From positions 33,650 to 97,649 of the forward strand of contig DEFH01000057.1 of NCBI GenBank assembly GCA_002350705.1: DNA of 64,000 bases, given 5' to 3'. The notes under the pieces were generated by a model, which was given only the letters and a program-made list of their open reading frames with translations, was not told the DNA's origin and did not search any database. This document shows, one piece after another, positions 45,212 through 53,113 of the stretch. This stretch comes from Ruminococcaceae bacterium UBA2857. Lineage in GTDB: Bacteria; Bacillota; Clostridia; Oscillospirales; Acutalibacteraceae. The stretch's first letter is position 1. Every line of letters starts with the position of its first letter. A program made the translations under genes and the position numbers.

Positions 45212-46963
45212 TTATTTTGTAACCTTCACGGTAAAGTATTTCTTGGCTATCTTGCCGTTGGCATCTTTTACCTTGACACATACATCATAAGTACCGGTTT
45301 TTGTCGGTTTCAGGTTGGCAATCAGGCAACGGCTGAAATCCTGAAGCGTTGTCCAGCTATTACTGTCTGTTCTCTTATAATAATAAGCATAATGACAGGA
45401 ACCCATGCCGCCCGAAGAACTGCCTTTCAGTGTGACGTTCTGTCCCAGTTTAATGGACGTTGCCGAAACTGTCGAATGATTGACCAGCTTTGTAACATTC
45501 AGCGTCTTATAAACTTTTTCCACATTGCCGGCGGAATCCTTTACTTTAATGCATATATCATAGGCGGTATCTTTCATAGGAGTGATGGAGGCGGTTGTAT
45601 CTGTTGAAAAATCCTTGATCGTTACCCAACTGTCACTTTCATGTCTTTTCTGATAGTAAGCATATGTATAAGAACCGATACCGCCTTTTGCCTTGCCTGT
45701 GATCTTCACTTCATCACCGACATAAGCCTTTGATGCAGACAGCGTAGACTGATTGACCAATGTATTCTTGACTTTGAATGTCATGTACTTTTTCTCAACA
45801 TTGCCTTTGGCGTCCTTTACTTTGATGCATACATCATAATCTCCGGGGGAAAGCGGTGTCAGCTCTGCTGTATTTTTCTCGCTGAAATCCTGTACGGTTC
45901 CCCATGAGCTTGAGGCAGATTTTTTACTGTAATACGCATACGTATACGGTGCTGTCCCCTTGGAAGCCGAACCTTTCAGTTTCAGCGTATCACCCAGCGA
46001 AATTTCCGTTGCACTGATAGCGGAAGTGTTTTCAAATACCAGATGAGTCGATTCAGGCAGTTTGCTCTCTGTCACAGCCGTACTGTCAGACTTTGCCGTT
46101 TCCGTTGAAGCCGTTGTTTTGGCTGTGTTCGTTGATACTTTCGTCGCATAATCCAATGCGATCCAGCCGTTTTTCGACTGATAGCTGACATAGCCCCATG
46201 TGTATCCGCCATTGCTTGTTTTTTTTGTGACATTCACAACCGCATTTTGCGGAACATATCCGATAATACTATTATAGGTACCCGCTCCCGAACGCAGATT
46301 CAAACCCGCATCATCCGTTACTTTCCATGTCTCGTTCACGTTGGAAACGCCGGATGAACTTGTTACGCTTGTAGCTGTGGAATTCGACGTCAGATAAAGA
46401 TCGGGACTGGCTACCAGCCATACGGATTCCACATTATAGATATTGACATTGCTCTGTGACATCGGTATTCTTGCTTTGGGCTGTTCATACCAAGGATCGG
46501 AACAGTAAAATGTACCGTTTGTATAATCCGTCAGCAAAATCGCATGAGGTCTGTCATAATCATAAATTACGACTCCTTCCGGATGATCTTTCAACACTCT
46601 GATAAACAGTTCTTTTCTGTCTGTCACACCATATTGTCTCTGAAGCTGACTGATAACAGGATTTTCTACAGAAAAAACTCTGTAATTATATTCAAACACC
46701 ATGCCCCCCGAACTCCACATAATAGGACGGCAGGTATCCTCCGTAATGGATGCCCAGTCGGAATAGCCGTACATCATAGCCGCACGTCTTATCATCATGA
46801 CATTGGCTGCCAGTGTACAGGTATAATCCGTCTTCTGATTGACAAACACATTCTCTTGATTTACTTGTGCAAATGTAGCTGCGTTGACATTGAGTGCAAA
46901 TACCGGTGTAACAACAATCGCACTGCACAGCAGTGCTACAAAAAGTTTTTTGGTAAGATTCAA
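45212..46963 (-). CDS. secreted C39-like cysteine peptidase with SH3b domain and Ig-like repeats
   Basis: 583 residues. Signal peptide (about 1-29); a papain-like C39-type domain with probable Cys49 (TDYTCTLAAN), His140 (DRPHAILLTDY) and Asp156 (YCSDPW); a bacterial SH3 domain at about 211-275 (LNLRSGAGTYNSIIGYVP); a Ser/Thr linker; and three Ig-like repeats (about 315-400, 402-490, 491-583) of the same type as in the amylase. SH3b domains usually bind peptidoglycan, so it may sit in the wall. Substrate unknown. The start is TTG at 46963 with AGGGGGT seven bases upstream. It lies just upstream of the amylase gene on the same strand but has its own promoter. Confidence 0.82.
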   Translation of the reverse strand: MNLTKKLFVALLCSAIVVTPVFALNVNAATFAQVNQENVFVNQKTDYTCTLAANVMMIRRAAMMYGYSDWASITEDTCRPIMWSSGGMVFEYNYRVFSVENPVISQLQRQYGVTDRKELFIRVLKDHPEGVVIYDYDRPHAILLTDYTNGTFYCSDPWYEQPKARIPMSQSNVNIYNVESVWLVASPDLYLTSNSTATSVTSSSGVSNVNETWKVTDDAGLNLRSGAGTYNSIIGYVPQNAVVNVTKKTSNGGYTWGYVSYQSKNGWIALDYATKVSTNTAKTTASTETAKSDSTAVTESKLPESTHLVFENTSAISATEISLGDTLKLKGSASKGTAPYTYAYYSKKSASSSWGTVQDFSEKNTAELTPLSPGDYDVCIKVKDAKGNVEKKYMTFKVKNTLVNQSTLSASKAYVGDEVKITGKAKGGIGSYTYAYYQKRHESDSWVTIKDFSTDTTASITPMKDTAYDICIKVKDSAGNVEKVYKTLNVTKLVNHSTVSATSIKLGQNVTLKGSSSGGMGSCHYAYYYKRTDSNSWTTLQDFSRCLIANLKPTKTGTYDVCVKVKDANGKIAKKYFTVKVTK

Positions 46964-46987
46964 ATGAATAACCCCCTGAAATTTTAA

Positions 46988-47026
46988 GTCCTATACAATA
47001 ATAGGACATATTACAAAAAGTTTCAA
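46988..47026 (-). promoter_or_regulatory. promoter of the C39-like gene overlapped by a 20-bp palindrome
   Basis: Minus strand TTGAAA (47021-47026), 17-bp spacer, TATTAT (46998-47003). A GTCCTAT-N6-ATAGGAC palindrome at 46988-47007 covers the -10 and the predicted start point, a placement typical of a repressor operator. The same bases could form a 5' hairpin just before the ribosome site. Confidence 0.55.
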
Positions 47027-47240
47027 GAGGTAACAATCATTTTGCTATTTTTTCGGCGTTTGTAACAACTTTGTAAAAAATTACTTGTGTAATTTCCACA
47101 ATAACCCAAACGTAATATTTTTGCATATCGTCAATATATACATTTTCTTTCCACTTCTATCAATAAAGTGATTACAAATCCCTTTCCCTATATCCAATAG
47201 TAACACATTTTCTTTGCTGCGTCAAGGAAAAATAATCATT
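47027..47240. other. non-coding AT-rich spacer upstream of the C39-like gene
   Basis: About 215 bases with no frame that has a ribosome site and no strong hairpin. With the adjoining promoter and terminator it accounts for the 329-base gap between the C39-like gene and spoIIIAH. Confidence 0.5.
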
Positions 47241-47292
47241 TTTTCAAAAATCAACTCCGCAATGCCGGCAGTACATCACGGAGTTGATTTTT
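47241..47292 (-). terminator. terminator of the spoIIIA operon
   Basis: Fourteen-base perfect arms (47246-47259 and 47279-47292) abutting the spoIIIAH stop, followed on the minus strand by TTTTTGAAAAAATG. Confidence 0.85.
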
Positions 47293-47955
47293 TTATATTT
47301 CAGTAACCGTAATCTTATCGAATGCGATTCCTGCCTGACGATTCACAATATCCTTTATTGTAATCGCTGTCGCATCATTCAGGTTTCCTTTCGGAACAAT
47401 CACGGTACACGTCGTATTATTAATGGATACCAGACACTCCTCAAAACCTTTCGTTTTAATCTCTGCTTCAATATCTCCCTGTACCTTGATACTCTCCGCT
47501 ATTTTCTCTGCTGCTTTCACTGCATCTTTTTTTGCCGTTTCAGATGTCGATGCCGACTCTATCATGTCCGACAGGGCTTCTGCTGCCTGATCCTGCAGTT
47601 GTTCCCGTTTGGCTCTCTCTGACGAAAAATAGCTCTGCTGCTCCTTCGACAGCCTGGAAGTAACTTCTGTGGTTTTATCTTCCAAGGCCTGTGAAACCTG
47701 CGGGCTCTGCGAGACTTGTGATACTTCCGCTGTTTTTTTCGTCTCCGCCTTACTTTCGGGCTTGGACATCTCTGCATCCGACACTTCTGTATTCACATAT
47801 GTTGTCTGTCCCAACTGCTTCGATACCGACGACGTTTCCGGAACATCATTCACGCTTACAGGTTCTACTCCCGAAAACTGCCAGTTTAAATATACCGCTG
47901 TGCCCAGTGCCGTTACCAGTGCCGCTATTACCAACTGTCTTTTTCCGAATGTCAT
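47293..47955 (-). CDS. spoIIIAH: stage III sporulation protein AH
   Basis: Mother-cell membrane protein whose outer domain forms, with forespore SpoIIQ, the channel joining the two cells during engulfment. It has an N-terminal membrane anchor (RQLVIAALVTALGTAVYL), a long Ser/Gln/Lys-rich linker (about 30-125) and a YscJ/FliF-like ring-building domain at the end (IEAEIKTKGFEECLVSIN). The linker is longer than in Bacillus. The third of three ATGs (47955) has AGGAG seven bases upstream. Last gene of the operon. Confidence 0.9.
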   Translation of the reverse strand: MTFGKRQLVIAALVTALGTAVYLNWQFSGVEPVSVNDVPETSSVSKQLGQTTYVNTEVSDAEMSKPESKAETKKTAEVSQVSQSPQVSQALEDKTTEVTSRLSKEQQSYFSSERAKREQLQDQAAEALSDMIESASTSETAKKDAVKAAEKIAESIKVQGDIEAEIKTKGFEECLVSINNTTCTVIVPKGNLNDATAITIKDIVNRQAGIAFDKITVTEI

Positions 47956-47970
47956 CATCATTCTCCTCCG

Positions 47971-48549
47971 TCATGTATTCATTTTTGTGACACAAATATG
48001 CGATGAAGTGACATCAAGTGCCGCTGACACCGCCTTTGTTATCCGACTGCATATTTCCGGATCCGCTCCTCCCTCGCATACCACAAGCACTCCCTTGATT
48101 TTCGGCATTAACTGCCCTACTGTCAGGGCCTGTTCCGAACCGTCTTTCTGACGCATCACGATGCACGACTGCTTTTCTGTGCTTTGCTTGTCTGCATTCT
48201 CGTCCGAACTGTTTTTACGGGATGTCTCTCTTTGCTGTATATCATTATCCGTTGCATAGATATTCCTCACTGTACCATCCAATGTCAGCATAATCTTTGT
48301 TTTCCCTACTCCCTCAATACTTGCCAGCATATTCCCCAGCTCTTCGCACAAATTGTCTCGATACTCTGCCATATCATCTGTCTGACTCTGCGACACCTCC
48401 GCAAATGTATCTTCTTTTTCGGGCTTCTGAAACATGGCCGAACAAAATATCAGCACCACTCCTGCCAGACCTATCCATACAATAAGCTTTAACAGCTTCT
48501 CTTTATTCCACCATTCCGTTTTCACTGTCTCCTGCGTGCCGTCCTCCAT
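47971..48549 (-). CDS. spoIIIAG: stage III sporulation protein AG
   Basis: 192 residues: an N-terminal membrane segment (LIVWIGLAGVVLIFCSAMF) and an outer ring-building domain with IEGVGKTKIMLTLDG, a variable charged insertion, and GVLVVCEGGADP near the end. Forms large rings in the mother-cell outer leaflet of the feeding-tube complex. 15 bases after spoIIIAF-encoded stop and 15 before spoIIIAH start. Confidence 0.92.
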   Translation of the reverse strand: MEDGTQETVKTEWWNKEKLLKLIVWIGLAGVVLIFCSAMFQKPEKEDTFAEVSQSQTDDMAEYRDNLCEELGNMLASIEGVGKTKIMLTLDGTVRNIYATDNDIQQRETSRKNSSDENADKQSTEKQSCIVMRQKDGSEQALTVGQLMPKIKGVLVVCEGGADPEICSRITKAVSAALDVTSSHICVTKMNT

Positions 48550-48565
48550 CTGTCCGTCACCTCTT

Positions 48566-49030
48566 TCATATCAACACCGTCTGAACTTCTATTCCAAGCT
48601 TTTCTCTTACGATCTCTCTGACCTTACCCGCACTGCTTCTCTGTTTTTTCTCCAATCTCACCTCTGCCGTTATCATTGATATGCTGTTCTCTTCGTCAAT
48701 ATCCATATCTATCCCTATTTCCACAGGAAAAATTCCTGCTTCCTCCAAATTTTCTTTCACCATTTCTTCGAGCTTTTCTTTCAGAAACGCTACCCTCTGA
48801 TTTTCCACACTTTCCGGTATCTCCTGCGGCATGACTCCCATACTCTCCATATCTGCCGAAAAATCTGCCGCTATCCCTCCCAGCGGCACTATCACTGCAC
48901 ATAGCATCATGGCTCCCAAGACAAATCTTACCGTCTTTTCTATCGCTGTATCCGACAGCAGCATTTCCACAATACACACTACTGCCGAACACAAGCATAC
49001 TCCCGTTGCCCACTGCACTGCACCTTCCAT
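48566..49030 (-). CDS. spoIIIAF: stage III sporulation protein AF
   Basis: 154 residues: two N-terminal membrane segments (about 8-30, 36-56), then an outer ring-building domain with GIDMDIDEENSISM and a C-terminal IVREKLGIEV. The ATG at 49030 is chosen because GAGGA is 5 bases upstream and it lies 2 bases after the spoIIIAE stop; a much longer frame reaching 49246 runs inside spoIIIAE and is rejected. Confidence 0.9.
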   Translation of the reverse strand: MEGAVQWATGVCLCSAVVCIVEMLLSDTAIEKTVRFVLGAMMLCAVIVPLGGIAADFSADMESMGVMPQEIPESVENQRVAFLKEKLEEMVKENLEEAGIFPVEIGIDMDIDEENSISMITAEVRLEKKQRSSAGKVREIVREKLGIEVQTVLI

Positions 49031-49032
49031 TT

Positions 49033-50079
49033 TTATCCTCTTCCCGTCATTAAAATCATTCCCGTTGAGATAATAAACACTGTCATCACACAAAACAACA
49101 AGGCTGTCATCATCGCTACTGCTTTGGAAATACTTCTGAATAATCCGCTCATCACTGACAATCCCATGAAATCCCCTGCACTCGACAGCACAAACAACGC
49201 AAACTGCCACACAATACACTCTGCCGCTGACGGCAATACAATCCATGCCGACGCAATAATGACAAATACGCCTGCTCCCGATCTCAGCAATTCCAAACTC
49301 CCGTTAAATGTATTCAAAGCCTCTCCCAGGGCTCCCCCTACCACAGGTACAAATGAACTTACTGCAAACCGCAGGGCTTTTTTACTCACATGATCCATGG
49401 ATGATGTTACTATCGTCTGCAATGACATCACTCCTGTGAAAATCGCCATCACAAACGTCAGCACCCATTTGGCAAACTGATACACACTGTTGCACAATGC
49501 TTTCAGATTCATCTTCTGTGACAGCGACGACATCACTGTCAATGCTAAAAATATATTCATCAGCGGTGAAATAAATTTCGCACTCACCGATGATACCGCA
49601 TTTCCTGCCGTCATCATCACTGTATAATAGGACGTCCCCGTTACTTCCTGCCCTGCCGACAACAACAATCCTGCCATTATCGGTATATACAGCATCATGA
49701 ATCCTGCCGCTCCGTTCAGCACTTCCACGGCTCCTGCTATCGTACTGCACAGCGGCACCACAATCGCTGTACAAATACTCATTGTCCCTACCATATTTGC
49801 CGTACGACTTAATTTTCTGTCTGCAAGCGTTACCTGAAAACCCTCTGTCATACAGCACAACAGCATGATTCCCATACACACCGACATCCCTGTCAATGCC
49901 GTATGACTGCTGTTTCCCAGCATTTCCACCATCTGCCGAAAAATTTTTCCTGCATCCAACTGCGACATCTGTTCATAATTTACCGATGTGATACCTATCT
50001 CCGAAAGACCTCTCTTTGTCGCTTCCGGCAGACTTTCAAACAGTCTTTGTGTATCAACGTATACTTGTGCTCCCTGCAT
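49033..50079 (-). CDS. spoIIIAE: stage III sporulation protein AE
   Basis: 348-residue polytopic membrane protein, permease-like, of the SpoIIIA complex. It has about seven hydrophobic segments after a soluble N-terminal part, and the family stretches FAVSSFVPVVGGALGEA and GAAGFMMLYIPIMAGLL. The usual N-terminal signal sequence of Bacillus SpoIIIAE appears shortened. GTGAGG precedes the ATG at 50079. Confidence 0.93.
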   Translation of the reverse strand: MQGAQVYVDTQRLFESLPEATKRGLSEIGITSVNYEQMSQLDAGKIFRQMVEMLGNSSHTALTGMSVCMGIMLLCCMTEGFQVTLADRKLSRTANMVGTMSICTAIVVPLCSTIAGAVEVLNGAAGFMMLYIPIMAGLLLSAGQEVTGTSYYTVMMTAGNAVSSVSAKFISPLMNIFLALTVMSSLSQKMNLKALCNSVYQFAKWVLTFVMAIFTGVMSLQTIVTSSMDHVSKKALRFAVSSFVPVVGGALGEALNTFNGSLELLRSGAGVFVIIASAWIVLPSAAECIVWQFALFVLSSAGDFMGLSVMSGLFRSISKAVAMMTALLFCVMTVFIISTGMILMTGRG

Positions 50080-50089
50080 TTTTCACGCC

Positions 50090-50479
50090 TCACTTCATCA
50101 ATCCCACTGCCGTATCAAGAATATGCCTGAACAACGGCAGTGCTGTGACTATCACTGTCACTTTTGATGCAAGCTCTACTCTTGACGCAAGTGATACCTG
50201 TCCTGCCTCTTTGCACGAATCCGATACAAATTGACACACAAGGCTTATCCCTACCGTTTTCAACAATATCGGGGCATACTCCATATGGATGTCTGAATTC
50301 TGCATCAACACATTCAACTGCTCCGCTATCGGTGTTACTTTGGACAATACTGTCACAAATATCATTATTCCTGCCGCTGTTACCAGCAATACCGCTGTCT
50401 CGGGTGCGTATTTCTTCAGTGCCAGGGCGGATATGCCGCCTGCCAGGGCAATCCCTGCTATTTCTATTATCTCATTCAT
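50090..50479 (-). CDS. spoIIIAD: stage III sporulation protein AD
   Basis: 129-residue membrane protein with four hydrophobic helices, GISALALKKYAPETAVLL near the start and FVSDSCKEAGQVSLASRVEL in the second half, both characteristic. Part of the SpoIIIAA-AH channel. Three bases separate it from spoIIIAC. Confidence 0.92.
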   Translation of the reverse strand: MNEIIEIAGIALAGGISALALKKYAPETAVLLVTAAGIMIFVTVLSKVTPIAEQLNVLMQNSDIHMEYAPILLKTVGISLVCQFVSDSCKEAGQVSLASRVELASKVTVIVTALPLFRHILDTAVGLMK

Positions 50480-50482
50480 ATC

Positions 50483-50677
50483 CTAAAATCCAAACAACGT
50501 CTCTATTGTCGTAAACAACTCCGCAATCTGTCGCACCAGCATCAGCAACACCACGATCAGCCCTGCCAGTGTTGTCATCATTGCCTGCTCTTCCCTGCCC
50601 GATCTCGACAGAACCAGACTCAGCACTGCTACAATGATTCCTATGGCCGCTACTTTGAAAATAAATCCTACATCCAT
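50483..50677 (-). CDS. spoIIIAC: stage III sporulation protein AC
   Basis: 64 residues, two membrane helices with GREEQAMMTTLAGLIVVLLM, the typical compact SpoIIIAC. Homologous in fold to half of SpoIIIAD. It lies between spoIIIAB and spoIIIAD. Confidence 0.92.
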   Translation of the reverse strand: MDVGFIFKVAAIGIIVAVLSLVLSRSGREEQAMMTTLAGLIVVLLMLVRQIAELFTTIETLFGF

Positions 50678-50690
50678 TGTTTCCCCTCAC

Positions 50691-51197
50691 TCAGCATATC
50701 ATCACGGCTGTCAGCACTCCGCAAAACATCCCTACAATCCGATAAATCCGGCTCTTTGAGGCAAACTCCTCTTTTAACACTCTCGCCCTCTCCCTTACCA
50801 GCTCCGAATGTATCTGTATTTTTGCCAACTCTCCCTTGACATCCGTTACTCCGAACAGCTCTCCGAAAGTATACAGCACTTCCCTGTCACTCTGACTGAA
50901 TCGCAGTGCTTTCATCTGCCGCTCCACTGCTTTTCTCCACGCCTGCTCCAACCGCATTCCGTGCTCCAGAAAATACTGCGTTTCTTTCAGAACCGGTTCT
51001 ACCAATGCCACTCCTTTCACTCCCGACAATATTTCCCTTACCGACATCGCTCCATATCCAATCATTGTCTGTGCCTGCACTAAAAAAATCAAGTACTGCT
51101 CCCAGAATTCTACTTTCCTCTTCAGCCACAACGATACGTATATCCCCGAAAATGTTCCGCATATCACTATCAGAATCCCTCCTGCCAATTTCAACAT
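50691..51197 (-). CDS. spoIIIAB: stage III sporulation protein AB
   Basis: 168 residues: an N-terminal membrane helix (GGILIVICGTFSGIYVSL), a cytosolic helical domain, and a C-terminal membrane helix (IVGMFCGVLTAVMIC), resembling GspF-type secretion proteins. The ATG at 51197 is taken instead of a GTG at 51212, using GTGGAG nine bases upstream. 20 bases after spoIIIAA. Confidence 0.9.
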   Translation of the reverse strand: MLKLAGGILIVICGTFSGIYVSLWLKRKVEFWEQYLIFLVQAQTMIGYGAMSVREILSGVKGVALVEPVLKETQYFLEHGMRLEQAWRKAVERQMKALRFSQSDREVLYTFGELFGVTDVKGELAKIQIHSELVRERARVLKEEFASKSRIYRIVGMFCGVLTAVMIC

Positions 51198-51217
51198 CAC
51201 TCCACACTCCACTCTCT

Positions 51218-52183
51218 TTAAAGTTTTACATATTTTGCTATTTTACATGGTCTGTCACTCGATTCCAGTATCACTGCCGTCTGAAACGCTCCCGTTGCCA
51301 GCAGTGCTTTTGCCTGCTCTCTGTGCAGAAGCTCTTCATATGACGAAGCGTGTATACTCGCAATTATCGTTGCCCCTGCATGGAATCCCTGTGATACGCA
51401 CCGACAATCTTCCTCTGTTCCCAGTTCGTCACAAACAATTACCTGCGGTGACATTGCCCGTATCGCATGAATGATTCCCTCTCCCTTCGGATAACCGTTC
51501 AGCACGTCACTCAAGCCCATATCATTACACGCTGTTCCCGAATAAGTACCCGACAATTCTCCTCTTTCATCTATGACACACGTCCTCATGATATGACACC
51601 CTATCCCCAATGACAAACTCCTTGCCAAATCTCTCAAAATCGTTGTCTTTCCGCTGGACGGCACTCCCACTATCAGAATTCCTCCCTCAAACGGATAAAT
51701 ATTTTTCAACAGTTCCTCCGATACTCCCGGAATTTCCCTTGCTATCCTGATATTCATCGACGAAATATCATTCAGTGCCGTGATTCTCCCGTCACTCACC
51801 ACTGCTGTTCCGCACAGTCCTACTCTGTGCCCCCCTTTCATTGTAACAAAACCGTTCTTGATCTCGTCCTGACGGCTGTATACCGAATAATCACACAATC
51901 GTCTGAATGTATCATATACCGCTCTCTGCGATACTTTTACCGCCTTATCGCTCACGGAATACAGAATTCGTCCGTCATTCCCTGCAAACATCGTTGTTGC
52001 TCCGTCTGTCAGGGCAACAGGCTTCCCGATTCTCAGACGAATTTCCTGTATCGTTGCCTTGCGGCTGTCGGGTATCTGCCTGAGAATCCCTCCGATTTCC
52101 TCCGAAAGCACCTCTGCCGCACTGTCAAATGCTTTTGAATCTGCCATTTCACACATCCCCTTCGTTTCTGATATTCCATACAT
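51218..52183 (-). CDS. spoIIIAA: stage III sporulation protein AA, ATPase
   Basis: Mother-cell ATPase of the SpoIIIA complex, related to secretion ATPases. EIRLRIGKP near the N-terminus, Walker A GVPSSGKTT in the middle, VIVCDELGTEED (Walker B) and HASSYEEL. About 321 residues from the ATG at 52183 (AAGGA 7 bases upstream); an ATG at 52147 with GGGG upstream would give 309 residues, closer to Bacillus. First gene of a complete eight-gene operon. Confidence 0.93.
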   Translation of the reverse strand: MYGISETKGMCEMADSKAFDSAAEVLSEEIGGILRQIPDSRKATIQEIRLRIGKPVALTDGATTMFAGNDGRILYSVSDKAVKVSQRAVYDTFRRLCDYSVYSRQDEIKNGFVTMKGGHRVGLCGTAVVSDGRITALNDISSMNIRIAREIPGVSEELLKNIYPFEGGILIVGVPSSGKTTILRDLARSLSLGIGCHIMRTCVIDERGELSGTYSGTACNDMGLSDVLNGYPKGEGIIHAIRAMSPQVIVCDELGTEEDCRCVSQGFHAGATIIASIHASSYEELLHREQAKALLATGAFQTAVILESSDRPCKIAKYVKL

Positions 52184-52198
52184 ATTCATTTCCTTCTC

Positions 52199-52228
52199 TT
52201 TTTATGCACAACTCATTTTTTTATTGAC
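52199..52228 (-). promoter_or_regulatory. weak sigma-E-like promoter of spoIIIA operon
   Basis: Minus strand GTCAATAA (52221-52228), 14-bp spacer, CATAAAAA (52199-52206), a partial match to the sigma-E pattern. Known biology says this operon is sigma-E controlled in Bacillus. It overlaps the proB -35 on the other strand. Confidence 0.35.
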
Positions 52229-52252
52229 CACTTCCCTAAATTGTGTTATGAT
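52224..52252 (+). promoter_or_regulatory. sigma-A promoter of proB-proA
   Basis: TTGACC (52224-52229), 17-bp spacer, TATGAT (52247-52252). Confidence 0.75.
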
Positions 52253-52291
52253 ATGCATTGGAATTATTATGAAAACTGGAGAAAGATCATC

Positions 52292-53095
52292 ATGAATACA
52301 TTTCAGTCAAGAAGAATCGTTGTCAAGGTCGGTACTTCTACGCTTACCTACGACAACGGCAAAGTCAATATCAGACAAATGGAAAAACTTTGCAAGGTCC
52401 TCAGCGATCTTCACAACAGCGGCAAACAGATTATCCTTGTCAGTTCGGGAGCTATCGGTGTCGGCATGGGAAAACTCAACCTCAAAGAACGTCCCAAGGA
52501 AATCCGTCAAAGACAGGCTTTGGCCGCTGTCGGTCAGTGTGAACTCATGTTCCTCTATGACAAGCTTTTCGGAGAATACAACAATCACGTTGCTCAGGTT
52601 CTCCTTACCAAAAATGTCGTTATCAACGACCATTCCCGTCAGAATGTTGTCAATACCTTTCAGTCTCTCTTTGAAATGGGAATCATCCCTATTGTCAACG
52701 AAAATGATACCGTTGCCATTGATGAGCTTGTCGGGGAAAACTTCGGTGACAATGACAATCTCTCTGCTATCGTTGCCGATCTTGTCGGAGCTGATCTGCT
52801 TGTTATCCTGACCGATATTGACGGTCTCTATGATTCGGATCCACGCAAAAATCCCGATGCAAAGCGTCTTTCCGTTGTTACTCACATTGATGACCATATC
52901 CGTGAAATGGCGGGCGGCTCCGGCTCCAACAGGGGAACCGGCGGTATGGCTACCAAAATCATCGCTGCCGCTGCCGCTACCAGTTCCGGTATCAACTGCT
53001 GTGTCATGAGCGGACATGACCCTCACAATCTCTATCGTCTTATTGACGGTACACCTATCGGTACTATGTTCGTTGCTCAGGAAGGTAAAATTTAA
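52292..53095 (+). CDS. proB: glutamate 5-kinase
   Basis: First step of proline synthesis: phosphorylates glutamate. 267 residues, amino-acid kinase fold only, without the C-terminal PUA domain of longer ProB proteins. RIVVKVGTSTLTY at the start, VSSGAIGVGMGKL, VNENDTVA and TDIDGLYDSDPR follow. GGAGAAAG lies ahead of the ATG at 52292; an upstream in-frame Met at 52241 lies in the promoter. proA follows 18 bases later. Confidence 0.95.
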   Translation: MNTFQSRRIVVKVGTSTLTYDNGKVNIRQMEKLCKVLSDLHNSGKQIILVSSGAIGVGMGKLNLKERPKEIRQRQALAAVGQCELMFLYDKLFGEYNNHVAQVLLTKNVVINDHSRQNVVNTFQSLFEMGIIPIVNENDTVAIDELVGENFGDNDNLSAIVADLVGADLLVILTDIDGLYDSDPRKNPDAKRLSVVTHIDDHIREMAGGSGSNRGTGGMATKIIAAAAATSSGINCCVMSGHDPHNLYRLIDGTPIGTMFVAQEGKI

Positions 53096-53113
53096 TTTTC
53101 GGAGGAATTTGTT

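Noticed and set aside
45212..46963. Bacteriocin-processing ABC exporter peptidase (C39)
   Set aside because: No ABC transporter or membrane domains; the protein is secreted and carries SH3b and Ig-like domains instead.
49031..49246. Long N-terminal extension of SpoIIIAF
   Set aside because: It runs antisense-free but inside the spoIIIAE coding sequence in another frame; the ATG at 49030 gives the normal SpoIIIAF length and membrane start.
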